Part shown: positions 1-9,073 of the stretch, piece by piece | Layout of the letters: each line of letters begins with the position of its first letter | Numbering within the stretch: the first letter of the stretch is position 1 | Assembly: GCA_947085815.1 (NCBI GenBank) | Contig: CAMTXU010000012.1 | Location: forward strand, 1 to 64,000 | From: Fen-1258 sp947085815 | GTDB lineage: Bacteria; Bacteroidota; Ignavibacteria; Ignavibacteriales; Melioribacteraceae | DNA: 64,000 nucleotides | Direction of reading: 5' to 3' | Made by a program: the position numbers and the translations under genes | Notes under the pieces: model-generated | Told to the model about the DNA's origin: nothing | Databases searched by the model: none | What the model saw: the letters and a program-made list of their open reading frames with translations, nothing else

Positions 1-60
1 GAATCCTTCGTTGGCTGCTTGGGTAAATAAATCAATATTATTAATCTTGTTGGTTCGCAT
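1..60 (-). CDS. Possible 5' end of a gene cut by the window edge
   Basis: An ATG at 60 reading leftward stays open to base 1, giving 20 residues that begin MRTNKINNID. A purine-rich stretch precedes the ATG. No family can be recognised from so few residues. The reading could be chance, because 20 open codons is a short run. From 61 to 245 I see no convincing gene, only two 8-bp direct copies of GCGTGGGG at 193-200 and 227-234, just downstream of the DUF3800 remnant. Confidence 0.25.
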   Translation of the reverse strand, partial: MRTNKINNIDLFTQAANEGF

Positions 61-245
61 CTTTTTCTCTGGTTTCTTTACCTTCTTACAACGCTATTCA
101 TCAAAAAGTTTTTAAATTCTGAATAATTTTTCAGAGGTTTCGACAAGTTAATAACCTTTTTTTACATTTATACAAGACAAATAATTCCTCATGCGTGGGG
201 CTCCATATAGGTTCCTCAAATATAGCGCGTGGGGTTTTGTCGTTT

Positions 246-890
246 TTATAGAAACAATCCACTTTCCTCAACAATTTTGTTCTTTATTAAATTATAATAA
301 CTCTCATCTTCAAACTCCCTTTTTCTAAATATTGACCAGCATATGAAATCAACTATTTGCAGCGACTTTTCCTCGCTCGGCGTTTTAATATCTATTTGTA
401 AATTTATTTTATGATTCAAACTAACCTGCATGTGAAGGTAATTTTTGAAATTTTGATTCAAAAACTTGTTCGTCTCGCGTCGTGAGGCAATTAAGTGAAC
501 TGTTTCATCGGTGGGAATTAAATTTTTTGTGTAAACTCGATCGAGCAAAATATTTGCAACATACATAATTGTATAGAATATGTTTTTCTTCTTGTAGCTG
601 AGTATAAACTCTCTGTTTATTAAGATATATTGAAATAATAGAGATATCTTCTTCTCGTAAATAATTTAACAATCTTAACCGTGTTTTAGGTTTTTCTTTA
701 TAACAATGAAGAACGCCTGGATGGTTTTTAATTCTTGCTTAGTAAGATCCCTAAATACTTTCTTCACTATTTTGTTTAAGGAATTTCTATTCTTTACAAA
801 TAAAAATGTAATAACAAAAAACTTCGTTGTTTTCTTTTTCTTGAAATCGAAACCAAGATTTCCGCTTTCATCTAAAAATATGTAGGCCAT
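246..890 (-). pseudogene. DUF3800 domain protein, broken by two frameshifts
   Basis: DUF3800 proteins start with an acidic DESGN motif and are predicted RNase H-like nucleases often found near defence genes. The first piece (890-675) carries FLDESGNLGF. The last piece (566-246) carries the family's C-terminal block with SRRETN and the ending LQIVDFICWSIFRK. The middle is readable in a third frame (GVLHCYKEKPKTRLRLLNYL onward). The first break lies at a run of five A near 730. The second coincides with a tandem duplication of the four bases CATA at 560-567; removing one copy restores NYVANILLDR. The two breaks make a functional product unlikely unless one or both are sequencing errors. Confidence 0.8.
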
Positions 891-956
891 ATTATTCCTT
901 GGTTAAAACCAAATCCCTATATATAGCCAAGAAACTTGCTTTGCTGCGGGAATCAG

Positions 957-3900
957 CTATATCAAACTCTTTTCCACCTTGTCATAAATCTTATCAATAT
1001 CTTTTTGCAACTGAATTGTGTGAGCAATTGCCGTAACTATTTTTCCGTAAAATTTTGGATCATCCATCGTTCTATTTTTACGGTCTTTTAAGAACTTACC
1101 CAAAACTTGGTAACCGCCAATATGATAATTCCAGAGATCCGGAGTGATACCGCTGAAATATTTTTCTGTGTTAATATAAATTCTGTTTTCATCTTCGTTG
1201 TATTTCACAAAATCGATTCTATTATCGCCTTTGCCTTGATAACCAATGGTTCCCTTATCCAGTATTTTGCTTTTCATCAAATGAAGTCCGGCAAGTTCCT
1301 CACCAAGCCGGGCAATCTGTTTGAATAGTTTATAATCTTTAGTAAACGGAACACGCGGAAAATCTATCTTCAAAAACTCGGAGTATTTTTCTCTGTATTT
1401 ATTGCTGTAAAATATTCCGTACACATAATAAAACAAGTCTTCCGGTTTGGGTTCCTTACGGTATGCTTTTTTCAGCTTAGCAAATATTTCTTCCGAGATG
1501 TTGGGCTGTTTATGCGGCTTGTATTGTGCTTCCGGCTCGAACATCATTAGCTGTGTAAATGCTTTTTTCTTTGGTTCTATTAATTTGGGATAAAGATAAA
1601 GCGGAGCTTGTTGTATAATTCCTTTGCTGCTAAAGAAAGTTCTGTTGTCAACCATATGTTCCGAAACAAGAAAATGTGTGTATGGCATATCACCGGAGAA
1701 CTGTCGCATGAAACATAATGAAATGTTTTCTTTCAACATTTGATCCATATATTCAGTTCTTCCCCAATCTACCATTTTAGGGGTATAATAAATATCTCTT
1801 ACATCGAAAGGTCTATATAAAATCTTTTGCCAGTAAGTTTCCCAATCATGATCTTTAGATAGGTCAATTCTTGCTTCTTTTAGCTTCCAACCCCTTGTGT
1901 CTTTCATGTCGAATGCTTTTTCAATTATCTCATCGCTTATAGAAAGATTTCTGAATTGTCTTATTCTATTTTCAATTTCCTTTTTTTCAAAACCGATAAC
2001 AAAAGAATCCCGAGCCGTTACAATTCCTGTAACGTTCACCGGGAAGATTTCATTTATCTTGTCCCATTCAAGGTAACCTTCAATCTTATCAGTATCGCGC
2101 GGAATGAAAAAGTACCACGGTGAACCGGGTTTTAATCTATTATAAAGTTTTGCATTCAGTTTATGTTTACTCAGCCAATTATATTTTTCTTCCCTCAAAC
2201 CATACAGCTCTGAATGAAAAACTTTTGCCGGAGTTTTTAGCGGAATAATTCCGCGAACAATTTCGGGTGCGCGGGTTGATATTGCCTCTTCCTCTTTTAA
2301 CTTCTTCTTGATGAACAATGCAATGGCAACGCCCTGGCGTATATCAAAAACATTTTCATCTTTGCCTCCTTCCGGCGTGGTTTCTTTTTTATTGCTGTTG
2401 CCGTGAAGGTCGAGAATATAAATCTCATCAAAAGTATTCATTAAACTTTGACGCATTCCACGGAATGTAGGGTTATCGAGATAACTGTGATTTGTGATCA
2501 TTCCAACTATTCCAAACCCGGCTTTATGAATTTTCCATTGAGCAAAGCGGAGGAACTTCACATAATCGTCTTGCAGCCAAAGTTTTTTTTCGCCAAGAGG
2601 TTCATCATCAACTTTATAATAACTCTGCGCCCCGTCAATATCTTCCTTTAGTAATTTTTCAGTCCAGCCGTTAATGTTAGAAGATATTCCGCTGTAAGGC
2701 GGGTTGCCTACAATTACAAGCACAGGCTGATTCTTTTTAACCTCGGCGGCAAGATGGCTTTCTTCACTCAAAGAACTTAGTCCTGGTATGCTAATCTGTT
2801 CAAGGTCTTCGGTCTCAAGTGTATTTGTGAGGTAGAGTTTAAATCTTTCATCTTCTTTTAACGGATAGCCGAGTTCTTCAAACAGAAAGCCCATTTTTAA
2901 ATGCCCGATTGCATAAGGCGCCATCATCAATTCAAATGAATAAAAGTTTTGAAGGATTTGCCCCCTTAATAACTGAATATCCACGCCGCCTTCGCCATAA
3001 TTGGAACTATATTCTTCAACCGCAATTTTAATTGCCTCAGCCGGAAAAGTTAATGTTCCACCCGCGGGATCCAGCAGTGTAACATTTTCATCTGCCAAAC
3101 CATCATAAAGATCAAAATGAGTTTTAAGTATTTGATTAACTGAACGTACAATGTAACCCACTACCGGTTCCGGCGTATAATAAACTCCCCGTTTCTCTCT
3201 GATTGAAGGATCGTATGCTGTAAGAAAAGTTTCATAAAAATGAATGATGGGGTCTTTCCCTTTTCCTTCGGTGTAATAATCGTGAAGTATTTTTTTTACG
3301 TCTGTTACTTTCAATACTTCGCTTATATCTTCTATTATTATCTGCAAAGATTTTGGCGGATCACCTAAAGAGATAAAACGGAAAACATCTTTTAAGATTC
3401 CAATTGTATTTGGAATAAATTTGAAAGCAAGCTCGCGATTGAATTCGCTATTAGCGCGGGTTCTTGCTGCAAACAAACCATACGTAAGTGTTTGAGAATA
3501 CAGGTCGGCAAATTGTTTTTCCGTAAGTGATGCTATTAAATATTTTTTAAATGCTTCGTAGAAACCAAGAATTGCTTTCTTCCCTTTCTTCTGTTCTTCT
3601 TCCAATTCGATCGCAACGACTTCATCTCTTAAAAAACGGGTTCTCTTAGCAAGTTCAAGCGCCAATTTTTTTGCGTCTTTAACGTGAGGGAGTGAAAAGG
3701 AAAAAAATTTGTTCAATAAATCAAAAAACGCAATTTCATTTTCAACCGGCGGTGCGGTTTTTAGTTGTCTTGCTATTGCAGGTCTTCCAATTTGTGTTTG
3801 AGCTATTAGTTCGCCGTCGCGGTAAAGTCGGAACTCGTAAAAGTTGGTGAGAATAACATTAGGGAATGTTGTAAGATATCTCTTGAGCTGATCTGTCTCT

Positions 3901-4157
3901 TCAATATGATTAAGATTTCTAACCGATGGATCTTTGGCTTCGATGTAACCGGTTACATGGTTTTTTCCATCCCAAACTCTAAAATCCGGATTTCCTGCCT
4001 CGGTCTGTTTTGGCAAAACAGTGACGTCAATATTTTTGAGAGCTGTTTCTTCTGCAAAATCTTTGAGAAGTTTTTCAAGATGCTTGTAAAGACTTGGTTC
4101 GGTTGCATCGCCTTTGTTAATTGAGCGCTGCAAGTTTTGAAGATATTCTTTCAGCAT
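957..4157 (-). CDS. Type ISP/IIG-like restriction-modification protein (N6-adenine methylase with nuclease-like N-terminus)
   Basis: This 1066-residue protein joins a likely nuclease and a gamma-class adenine-N6 DNA methylase in one chain, so it could cut and modify DNA alone. The N-terminus has a PD-(D/E)xK-like pattern: PDF at 57-59 and EAK at 73-75. The SAM-binding motif I is DPAGGTLTF from residue 363, a variant of DPACGTGTF. The catalytic NPPY is at 485-488. The remaining 500 residues would hold target recognition. I see no Walker A helicase motif, which sets it apart from true Type ISP enzymes that carry a helicase. No separate R, M or S gene lies beside it. The DUF3800 remnant downstream fits a defence setting. 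Target sequence and cleavage are unknown. Confidence 0.85.
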   Translation of the reverse strand: MLKEYLQNLQRSINKGDATEPSLYKHLEKLLKDFAEETALKNIDVTVLPKQTEAGNPDFRVWDGKNHVTGYIEAKDPSVRNLNHIEETDQLKRYLTTFPNVILTNFYEFRLYRDGELIAQTQIGRPAIARQLKTAPPVENEIAFFDLLNKFFSFSLPHVKDAKKLALELAKRTRFLRDEVVAIELEEEQKKGKKAILGFYEAFKKYLIASLTEKQFADLYSQTLTYGLFAARTRANSEFNRELAFKFIPNTIGILKDVFRFISLGDPPKSLQIIIEDISEVLKVTDVKKILHDYYTEGKGKDPIIHFYETFLTAYDPSIREKRGVYYTPEPVVGYIVRSVNQILKTHFDLYDGLADENVTLLDPAGGTLTFPAEAIKIAVEEYSSNYGEGGVDIQLLRGQILQNFYSFELMMAPYAIGHLKMGFLFEELGYPLKEDERFKLYLTNTLETEDLEQISIPGLSSLSEESHLAAEVKKNQPVLVIVGNPPYSGISSNINGWTEKLLKEDIDGAQSYYKVDDEPLGEKKLWLQDDYVKFLRFAQWKIHKAGFGIVGMITNHSYLDNPTFRGMRQSLMNTFDEIYILDLHGNSNKKETTPEGGKDENVFDIRQGVAIALFIKKKLKEEEAISTRAPEIVRGIIPLKTPAKVFHSELYGLREEKYNWLSKHKLNAKLYNRLKPGSPWYFFIPRDTDKIEGYLEWDKINEIFPVNVTGIVTARDSFVIGFEKKEIENRIRQFRNLSISDEIIEKAFDMKDTRGWKLKEARIDLSKDHDWETYWQKILYRPFDVRDIYYTPKMVDWGRTEYMDQMLKENISLCFMRQFSGDMPYTHFLVSEHMVDNRTFFSSKGIIQQAPLYLYPKLIEPKKKAFTQLMMFEPEAQYKPHKQPNISEEIFAKLKKAYRKEPKPEDLFYYVYGIFYSNKYREKYSEFLKIDFPRVPFTKDYKLFKQIARLGEELAGLHLMKSKILDKGTIGYQGKGDNRIDFVKYNEDENRIYINTEKYFSGITPDLWNYHIGGYQVLGKFLKDRKNRTMDDPKFYGKIVTAIAHTIQLQKDIDKIYDKVEKSLI

Positions 4158-4239
4158 CTAAGTCCCCTAATAATTCTTTCGTTAGAATTGAATTCTTGCA
4201 TAAAGTAGAAGGGTTAATTTCTTGGTTTAAAATACGCAC

Positions 4240-4274
4240 CAAATTCTCAATTCTCCATTCTAAATTCTCAATTA
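4240..4274. repeat. Degenerate heptamer repeat (TCAATTC type), five copies
   Basis: Five consecutive 7-mers fit a TCAATTC consensus: CAAATTC, TCAATTC, TCCATTC, TAAATTC, TCAATTA. The last copy contains the stop codon of the anti-sigma gene (4272-4274). The same heptamer, on the other strand and in four perfect copies, lies at 24948-24975. Confidence 0.7.
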
Positions 4275-4508
4275 TTCCTTCAACCCCAGACGATCCATCA
4301 ATTTATTATGTGCATCTTCAGAGAGATTAACATTATATTTTTTATAAAACTCAATTGTGGTTTCAATAGAATTAAAATAGTGCTGGCAGTTATCGCAGTC
4401 TTCTAAATGTGCTTTTATAGAGATACATTTGGGAGAGTTAAGCTCTTCGCCAAGATTATCGCAGATATGAGCCATAACTTCTTTACATGCGGGTTTATTT
4501 TCAGTCAT
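4272..4508 (-). CDS. Anti-sigma factor, zinc-finger (ZAS-like)
   Basis: A 78-residue acidic cytoplasmic protein with the HxxxCxxC signature of zinc-binding anti-sigma domains (HLEDCDNC, about residues 35-42), plus an upstream His-Cys pair (HIC). It starts inside the end of the ECF sigma gene (8-base overlap), so the two are translationally coupled and it most likely holds that sigma factor inactive. There is no membrane segment, so release would not depend on a periplasmic protease cascade; a redox or metal trigger through the Cys/His cluster is possible but unproven. Confidence 0.8.
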   Translation of the reverse strand: MTENKPACKEVMAHICDNLGEELNSPKCISIKAHLEDCDNCQHYFNSIETTIEFYKKYNVNLSEDAHNKLMDRLGLKE

Positions 4509-5064
4509 ATTTTAATTTCCCGTTTAATTCATCTCTTAAAAATGAACGCGCTCTATGCAGACGCGATTTAACAGCAGGGACTGTTAAATCAATCATTTTT
4601 GCGGTTTCTTCAGAAGATAATCCTTCCACATCTCTTAGCATAAAAACAATTCTATAATCTGCCGGCAGTTTTTCTATCGCCTCATCTAAAATAATTTTCA
4701 GTTCATTATTTTCGGTAACTTTATCCGGTGTTACTTTCCAATCGGCAATACTTTTTTCATCAATGATGGCGTCGTCGTCTTCAAAAGAAGCAAACTCATG
4801 TTTACCCTCGATTCGTGCCAGCATTAAACAATGATTTGATACTACTCTATAGAGCCAGGTTGAAAGTTTAGACTGTCCGCTAAATTGAGAGATACTCTTA
4901 ACCATGCTGAGAAAAGTTTCCTGCATTGTATGTTCTGCGCGGTCCTTGTTGCGGCAAATCTTAAAAGAGAAATTGTAAACAGTCTGTTCGTAAAGTTTAA
5001 CCAGCTCTGTTAAAGCTTTTTTATCTCCGCTTTGCGCTTGTTCAATAAGTTTTAATTCGTCCAT
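4501..5064 (-). CDS. RNA polymerase ECF-type sigma factor
   Basis: 187 residues, the usual ECF length. Region 2 spans about residues 20-90 (QSGDKKALTELVKLYEQ, then STWLYRVVSNHC). Region 4 spans about 120-175, with the helix-turn-helix sequence LSSEETAKMIDLTVPAVKSRLHRAR. The acidic stretch between them is a typical linker. The downstream overlapping gene is its likely anti-sigma factor. The regulon is not visible here, and an autoregulatory promoter could not be picked out by eye. Confidence 0.9.
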   Translation of the reverse strand: MDELKLIEQAQSGDKKALTELVKLYEQTVYNFSFKICRNKDRAEHTMQETFLSMVKSISQFSGQSKLSTWLYRVVSNHCLMLARIEGKHEFASFEDDDAIIDEKSIADWKVTPDKVTENNELKIILDEAIEKLPADYRIVFMLRDVEGLSSEETAKMIDLTVPAVKSRLHRARSFLRDELNGKLKYD

Positions 5065-5087
5065 TTCATTTGATGCTGTTAGTGGAA

Positions 5088-5711
5088 TTAGGATTCGTTT
5101 TTAGTGTCCATACTTCGCCATAGATAAAGACTTGCTACAGAGCAGTAAGGATGCCAATTATTTTTTTGGGCTATTAAGTTGATCTTCTGTTCATCGGGCA
5201 TTTTTCTTAAGCGGTAATTTACCATTATAGATTTACGAATACCAAGATCGCCAAAAGGTAGAATATTTAATCTGCCCAGAGTAAATATCAAAAACATATG
5301 CGCGGTCCATACGCCGATTCCTTTTACTGTAGTGAGCTCGGCGATCACTTCATCGTCGGACATCTTCGCAAACCCGTTTAATTTAACTTCGCCGGAGAGA
5401 AATTTTTGAGAGAGATCTTTAATGTATTTCACTTTTGCGTTGGATAGACCGAGAGCCCGCAATTCTGTGTTATCCGTATTGAGAATAAATTCTGGACGCG
5501 GATCATTCTTAAAGTAGCCCAAAAATCTCTTTTGTATAGCCGCGGCGGCATAGGTGGATAATTGTTGACTGATGATGGATCCCAATAAGAGATTGAAGTA
5601 TTTCTTCTGTCGTGTTAAATTGATAATGCCAATGTTTTTTATTATTGTTGAGAGCACCTTATCATTCTTGGACAGGTGTTTGACGGCAGTACTTATATCG
5701 ATTTTTGACAA
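5088..5711 (-). CDS. DNA-3-methyladenine glycosylase, AlkA/HhH-GPD family
   Basis: Removes alkylated purines from DNA as the first step of base excision repair. The 207 residues contain the helix-hairpin-helix (about 126-140, TTVKGIGVWTAHMF) followed by the GPD segment with the likely catalytic Asp155 in LPFGDLGI. The short length means it lacks the N-terminal beta domain of E. coli AlkA and resembles the compact archaeal/yeast Mag type. It lies 23 bases downstream of the ECF sigma start in the same direction but reads into that gene, so sigma, anti-sigma and glycosylase may share a transcript. The start is only 27 bases from the divergent kinase-like gene. Confidence 0.88.
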   Translation of the reverse strand: MSKIDISTAVKHLSKNDKVLSTIIKNIGIINLTRQKKYFNLLLGSIISQQLSTYAAAAIQKRFLGYFKNDPRPEFILNTDNTELRALGLSNAKVKYIKDLSQKFLSGEVKLNGFAKMSDDEVIAELTTVKGIGVWTAHMFLIFTLGRLNILPFGDLGIRKSIMVNYRLRKMPDEQKINLIAQKNNWHPYCSVASLYLWRSMDTKNES

Positions 5712-5738
5712 TAGATTCCCTTAAATAATATTTGAGAA

Positions 5739-8105
5739 ATGGAAAATCAATTACTAATTACATTAAGCCGGAACAAATTACTCAAAAATGCCGAGATTTC
5801 GAAAATTGATATTCGGGGTATACGCGGGCGGTTAATTACTATTGGTGAAGGGGAAATTCTTTACCGCGAAGGAGATATTGCCGATATTATTTATCTGGTA
5901 TCCAGCGGTGAGATAAATATTTTGAAGAAACGCCTTCTCGGAAAGACGAAATCTTTTATTTTCAGCGAAAACGATTTCTTCGGGCACGAGGAATTCTTTG
6001 AGGAAACGTCGCGAACATCAACAGCCGTAGCATTAAGAGATTCTTATTTAATAGCTTTAACGCGCGAAGAAGTTGAATATTTGATTCAACAAGATGATGA
6101 AATATTAATCAACCTTCGCGAACCGGTTGCGGAGATGGACGAAGATGTCTTGCTTCAAAAAAGCGATATATCGATAAGCGAAGAGAAGAAAAACGCTTCC
6201 ACAACAACCGATGAAGTTCAATGGGCGCCCGCGTTTAATGATAATTTACCTAAAATAGAAAAAGATCAAATAATTGTTAAATCCGAATCCCAAGAAGAAC
6301 CAATAATATTTCCCGATCAACTAACAGAAGCTGCAAATATTTCAGACCAGCATAGTGAAGAATCTAAACTGCCGGAAGAGCTATTCCCGACAGAAAAAAA
6401 AGAATTTGAATTTGATGAGAGCGCATTCTTAAATGAGGATGGGATTCCTAAAGCCGAATTTGAATTACCGGATGAGCCGTCATTAAGAACAACAAAAGAG
6501 AAAAAACCTGACGATGACTTGAATGATGCTCTTTTTAATATTCTTGCCGGAAACGAAACTGCTGCATTCGCACCTCCTAAAAAATATAATGAGCCGGTAA
6601 ACAAAGAAAACGATGAAGCTTTTTTTCAGAGTTTCGAATTAAAAGAAGAACCAAGCCCTCAACAGATTCAGTTTGGAGAAGAAGTTTCTTCGGTGAAAGA
6701 CGAACAGACAATTCCAGCTGAACCGGAAACGAACCTACACGCGGACGAAATAATTGTTCCTTCAGTGGAAACTCCAAAGGTCGAGGACTTCGAACAGGAA
6801 GAATTATTTGCTGCCGGTGATAAACTAACTTCGCAAACAGAAAAAACAATAACAATAGAGCCGGTAATTCCAAAACAACAATTACCCGGTGAATCAATTC
6901 AGCCCGATCTCGATTTGAAGAGAGATGATTCTATGAATGCCGATGAATTGCAAATGATAATTAAAGCGGCGGAGCTCGTCAACTCAAACATTCGCGTTGA
7001 TGAAGTTTTAAAAAATATAATTAATGTTGCGATCGATTTAACACACGCCGACCGAGGTACACTGTATCTTGTTGATAAAGAGAAGAATGAACTCTGGTCC
7101 TTAATAGCGCTCGGTGATGAAATGCGAGAGATTCGTTTGAGGATTGGTGAAGGGCTTGCGGGATTTGTTGCGAAGAGCGGCGAGACAATTAACATTAAAG
7201 ATGTCCGGCAAGATTTGCGCTTCAAATCGGATTATGACAAGCAGAGCGGGTACACTACTAAAAATATGATCTGTTTCCCGATCAAAAACAACAAGCACGA
7301 AATTATTGGGGTGCTTCAACTGATCAACAGTAGGAAAGGAGAATTTACTAAACGGGACGAAGAATTTTTAGCCGCACTCTCTATTCATTCTGCAATTGCG
7401 CTTAACAATGCAGAGTTAGTAGAAAAACTTTTGCAGGGAGAGAGAGTTCAATCGCTTGGTAAGATGGCGAACTTTTTAATTCAGGATATAAAAAAACCGA
7501 TTCTTGTTGGAAAGAGATATGCCGAACATTTGCGAAGTAAATCCCTTCCGCCGGATACACTCCAGGTTGTAGATATGCTTCTTGAGCAACTGACTCAAGT
7601 TGCCGAGCTGGTTCAGACAACTTCCAGCTACTCGGAAGGTAAATCCGTTTTAAGAGTATTAAACGTTAGTTTGAATAACACTCTTGGAGATTATGCATCT
7701 CGCGTTGAACAATATGCAGAAGGCAGACATTGTCAAATTTTAGTTGAATATGATAAAGACGTTACCGTAAAACTTGATGTGAAAGAATTTTTTCAAACGT
7801 ACATGCATATTATTAAAAACGCATGCGACGCCATGCCGGATGGAGGAAAATTATTTATTTCAACAAAACGATCGGATAAAAAAGTGGAAATATTTTTTAA
7901 AGATAATGGGCTTGGCATTCCGGACGGATTCAAAGAAAAAATATTCGAGCCGTTTATGTCATACGGCAAGAAGGAGGGAACCGGCTTAGGTCTTGCAATA
8001 ACAAAAAAAATTATTGAATCGCACAACGGCACAATTGCATTTCAAAGTTCGTTAGGCGAAGGTACAACTTTTATAGTTACACTCCCGATAGCCTCGGCGT
8101 TTTAA
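5739..8105 (+). CDS. CRP-like / GAF / histidine-kinase-like regulator lacking the phospho-acceptor His
   Basis: 788 residues in three parts. Residues about 20-125 form a cyclic-nucleotide-binding-like beta barrel (YREGDIADIIYLVSSGEI). Residues about 130-395 are a long Glu/Pro-rich linker with no obvious fold. Residues about 405-560 form a GAF domain, then a kinase core. In the dimerisation helix the usual HDIKNPL is QDIKKPI, so Gln582 replaces the phosphorylated His. The ATP-binding boxes are intact: NACDA, DNGLGIPDGF and GTGLGL. No membrane segment is seen, so it acts in the cytoplasm. It may bind ATP and signal without His autophosphorylation, or phosphorylate another site. No response regulator gene is adjacent. 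Confidence 0.85.
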   Translation: MENQLLITLSRNKLLKNAEISKIDIRGIRGRLITIGEGEILYREGDIADIIYLVSSGEINILKKRLLGKTKSFIFSENDFFGHEEFFEETSRTSTAVALRDSYLIALTREEVEYLIQQDDEILINLREPVAEMDEDVLLQKSDISISEEKKNASTTTDEVQWAPAFNDNLPKIEKDQIIVKSESQEEPIIFPDQLTEAANISDQHSEESKLPEELFPTEKKEFEFDESAFLNEDGIPKAEFELPDEPSLRTTKEKKPDDDLNDALFNILAGNETAAFAPPKKYNEPVNKENDEAFFQSFELKEEPSPQQIQFGEEVSSVKDEQTIPAEPETNLHADEIIVPSVETPKVEDFEQEELFAAGDKLTSQTEKTITIEPVIPKQQLPGESIQPDLDLKRDDSMNADELQMIIKAAELVNSNIRVDEVLKNIINVAIDLTHADRGTLYLVDKEKNELWSLIALGDEMREIRLRIGEGLAGFVAKSGETINIKDVRQDLRFKSDYDKQSGYTTKNMICFPIKNNKHEIIGVLQLINSRKGEFTKRDEEFLAALSIHSAIALNNAELVEKLLQGERVQSLGKMANFLIQDIKKPILVGKRYAEHLRSKSLPPDTLQVVDMLLEQLTQVAELVQTTSSYSEGKSVLRVLNVSLNNTLGDYASRVEQYAEGRHCQILVEYDKDVTVKLDVKEFFQTYMHIIKNACDAMPDGGKLFISTKRSDKKVEIFFKDNGLGIPDGFKEKIFEPFMSYGKKEGTGLGLAITKKIIESHNGTIAFQSSLGEGTTFIVTLPIASAF

Positions 8106-8164
8106 TCATTTTATTTATTCCCGTAAACTTAACGGTGAAAGTTTGCCGGAGACATTTCTAATTT

Positions 8165-9073
8165 ATGCAATACAATCTAATAACCATTCTTGGACCGACA
8201 GCCGTTGGCAAAACATTTCTCGGTGCTTCTCTGGCTGATCGTTTTGGCGGAGAAATAATCTCTGCCGATTCGCGCCAGGTCTATAGAAGAATGGATATTG
8301 GTACCGGAAAAGATTTAAACGATTATTTGATCAACGGAAAATCCCTGCCATATCACTTGATAGATCTGATTGAGCCGAAAGATGAGTTTAATCTGTTTCT
8401 TTTTAATCAACAATTTTACAAAGCCTTCCGTGAAATTTCTTCTCGAGAAAAAATACCTTTTCTTGTGGGAGGAACAGGGCTGTATCTACACTCTATACTA
8501 AAAAATTATGATCTGAATCCCGTTGAATTTAACGATAAGCGTTATTCAGAGTTAAGCGAATTGACATTAGAAGAGTTGGCGGAGTTGTTAAAAGCCAAGA
8601 ATTCTTCTTTGCACAATACCACTGACCTTTTAATTAAAGAACGTATCATACGTGCAATAATGCTTTCTGAAAAAACGGCTCATAAAGAAATCGATGGAAG
8701 AAGTGGAATCAACTCGTTAATTATTGGTGTTAGTCTGGAAAGAGAAGAGATTAAAAAGCGAATAACAGCAAGGCTGAAGCAAAGATTAGAAAGCGGAATG
8801 ATAGACGAAGTTAAAAATCTGATTGGTGAAGGAATTACATTCGAGCGGCTGGAAACATTTGGACTTGAATATAAATTTGTCGGCAAGTATTTAAGCGGAG
8901 AGCTGAACCGCAACGACATGTTTCAGAAACTGAACAGTGCAATTCATAGTTTTTCGAAAAGACAAATGACATGGTTCAGAAAAATGGAAAAAGAAGGAAT
9001 AAAAATAAATTGGATAGAAGGAGCAGACTACGATGCGGCAGAGCAAATCATCTCAAAGAATTACTTCTCATGA
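8165..9073 (+). CDS. miaA: tRNA dimethylallyltransferase
   Basis: Adds a dimethylallyl group to N6 of A37 in tRNAs reading UNN codons. The P-loop GPTAVGKT is at residues 10-17, followed by the family signature SADSRQVYR and the prenyl-binding YHLIDLIEP. The C-terminal FSKRQMTWFRK is the conserved tRNA-contact segment. The 302-residue length is typical. The stop overlaps the start of the next gene as ATGA (9070-9073), so the glycosyltransferase-like gene is translationally coupled to it. Confidence 0.97.
   Translation: MQYNLITILGPTAVGKTFLGASLADRFGGEIISADSRQVYRRMDIGTGKDLNDYLINGKSLPYHLIDLIEPKDEFNLFLFNQQFYKAFREISSREKIPFLVGGTGLYLHSILKNYDLNPVEFNDKRYSELSELTLEELAELLKAKNSSLHNTTDLLIKERIIRAIMLSEKTAHKEIDGRSGINSLIIGVSLEREEIKKRITARLKQRLESGMIDEVKNLIGEGITFERLETFGLEYKFVGKYLSGELNRNDMFQKLNSAIHSFSKRQMTWFRKMEKEGIKINWIEGADYDAAEQIISKNYFS

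Noticed and set aside
5705..5731. TTGACA ... TAATAT promoter-like pair before the kinase gene
   Set aside because: Spacer is 15 bases and it overlaps the divergent glycosylase start; transcription would begin nearly at the ATG. The organism's promoters may also differ from the E. coli consensus.
6317..7225. Long open frames on the - strand across the kinase-like gene
   Set aside because: They are shadows of the Glu-rich + strand gene with no signal of their own.
8971..9069. Extended start of the glycosyltransferase gene inside miaA
   Set aside because: Residues from 8971 to 9069 lie in the miaA coding sequence in another frame; the ATGA overlap at 9070 is a much better start.
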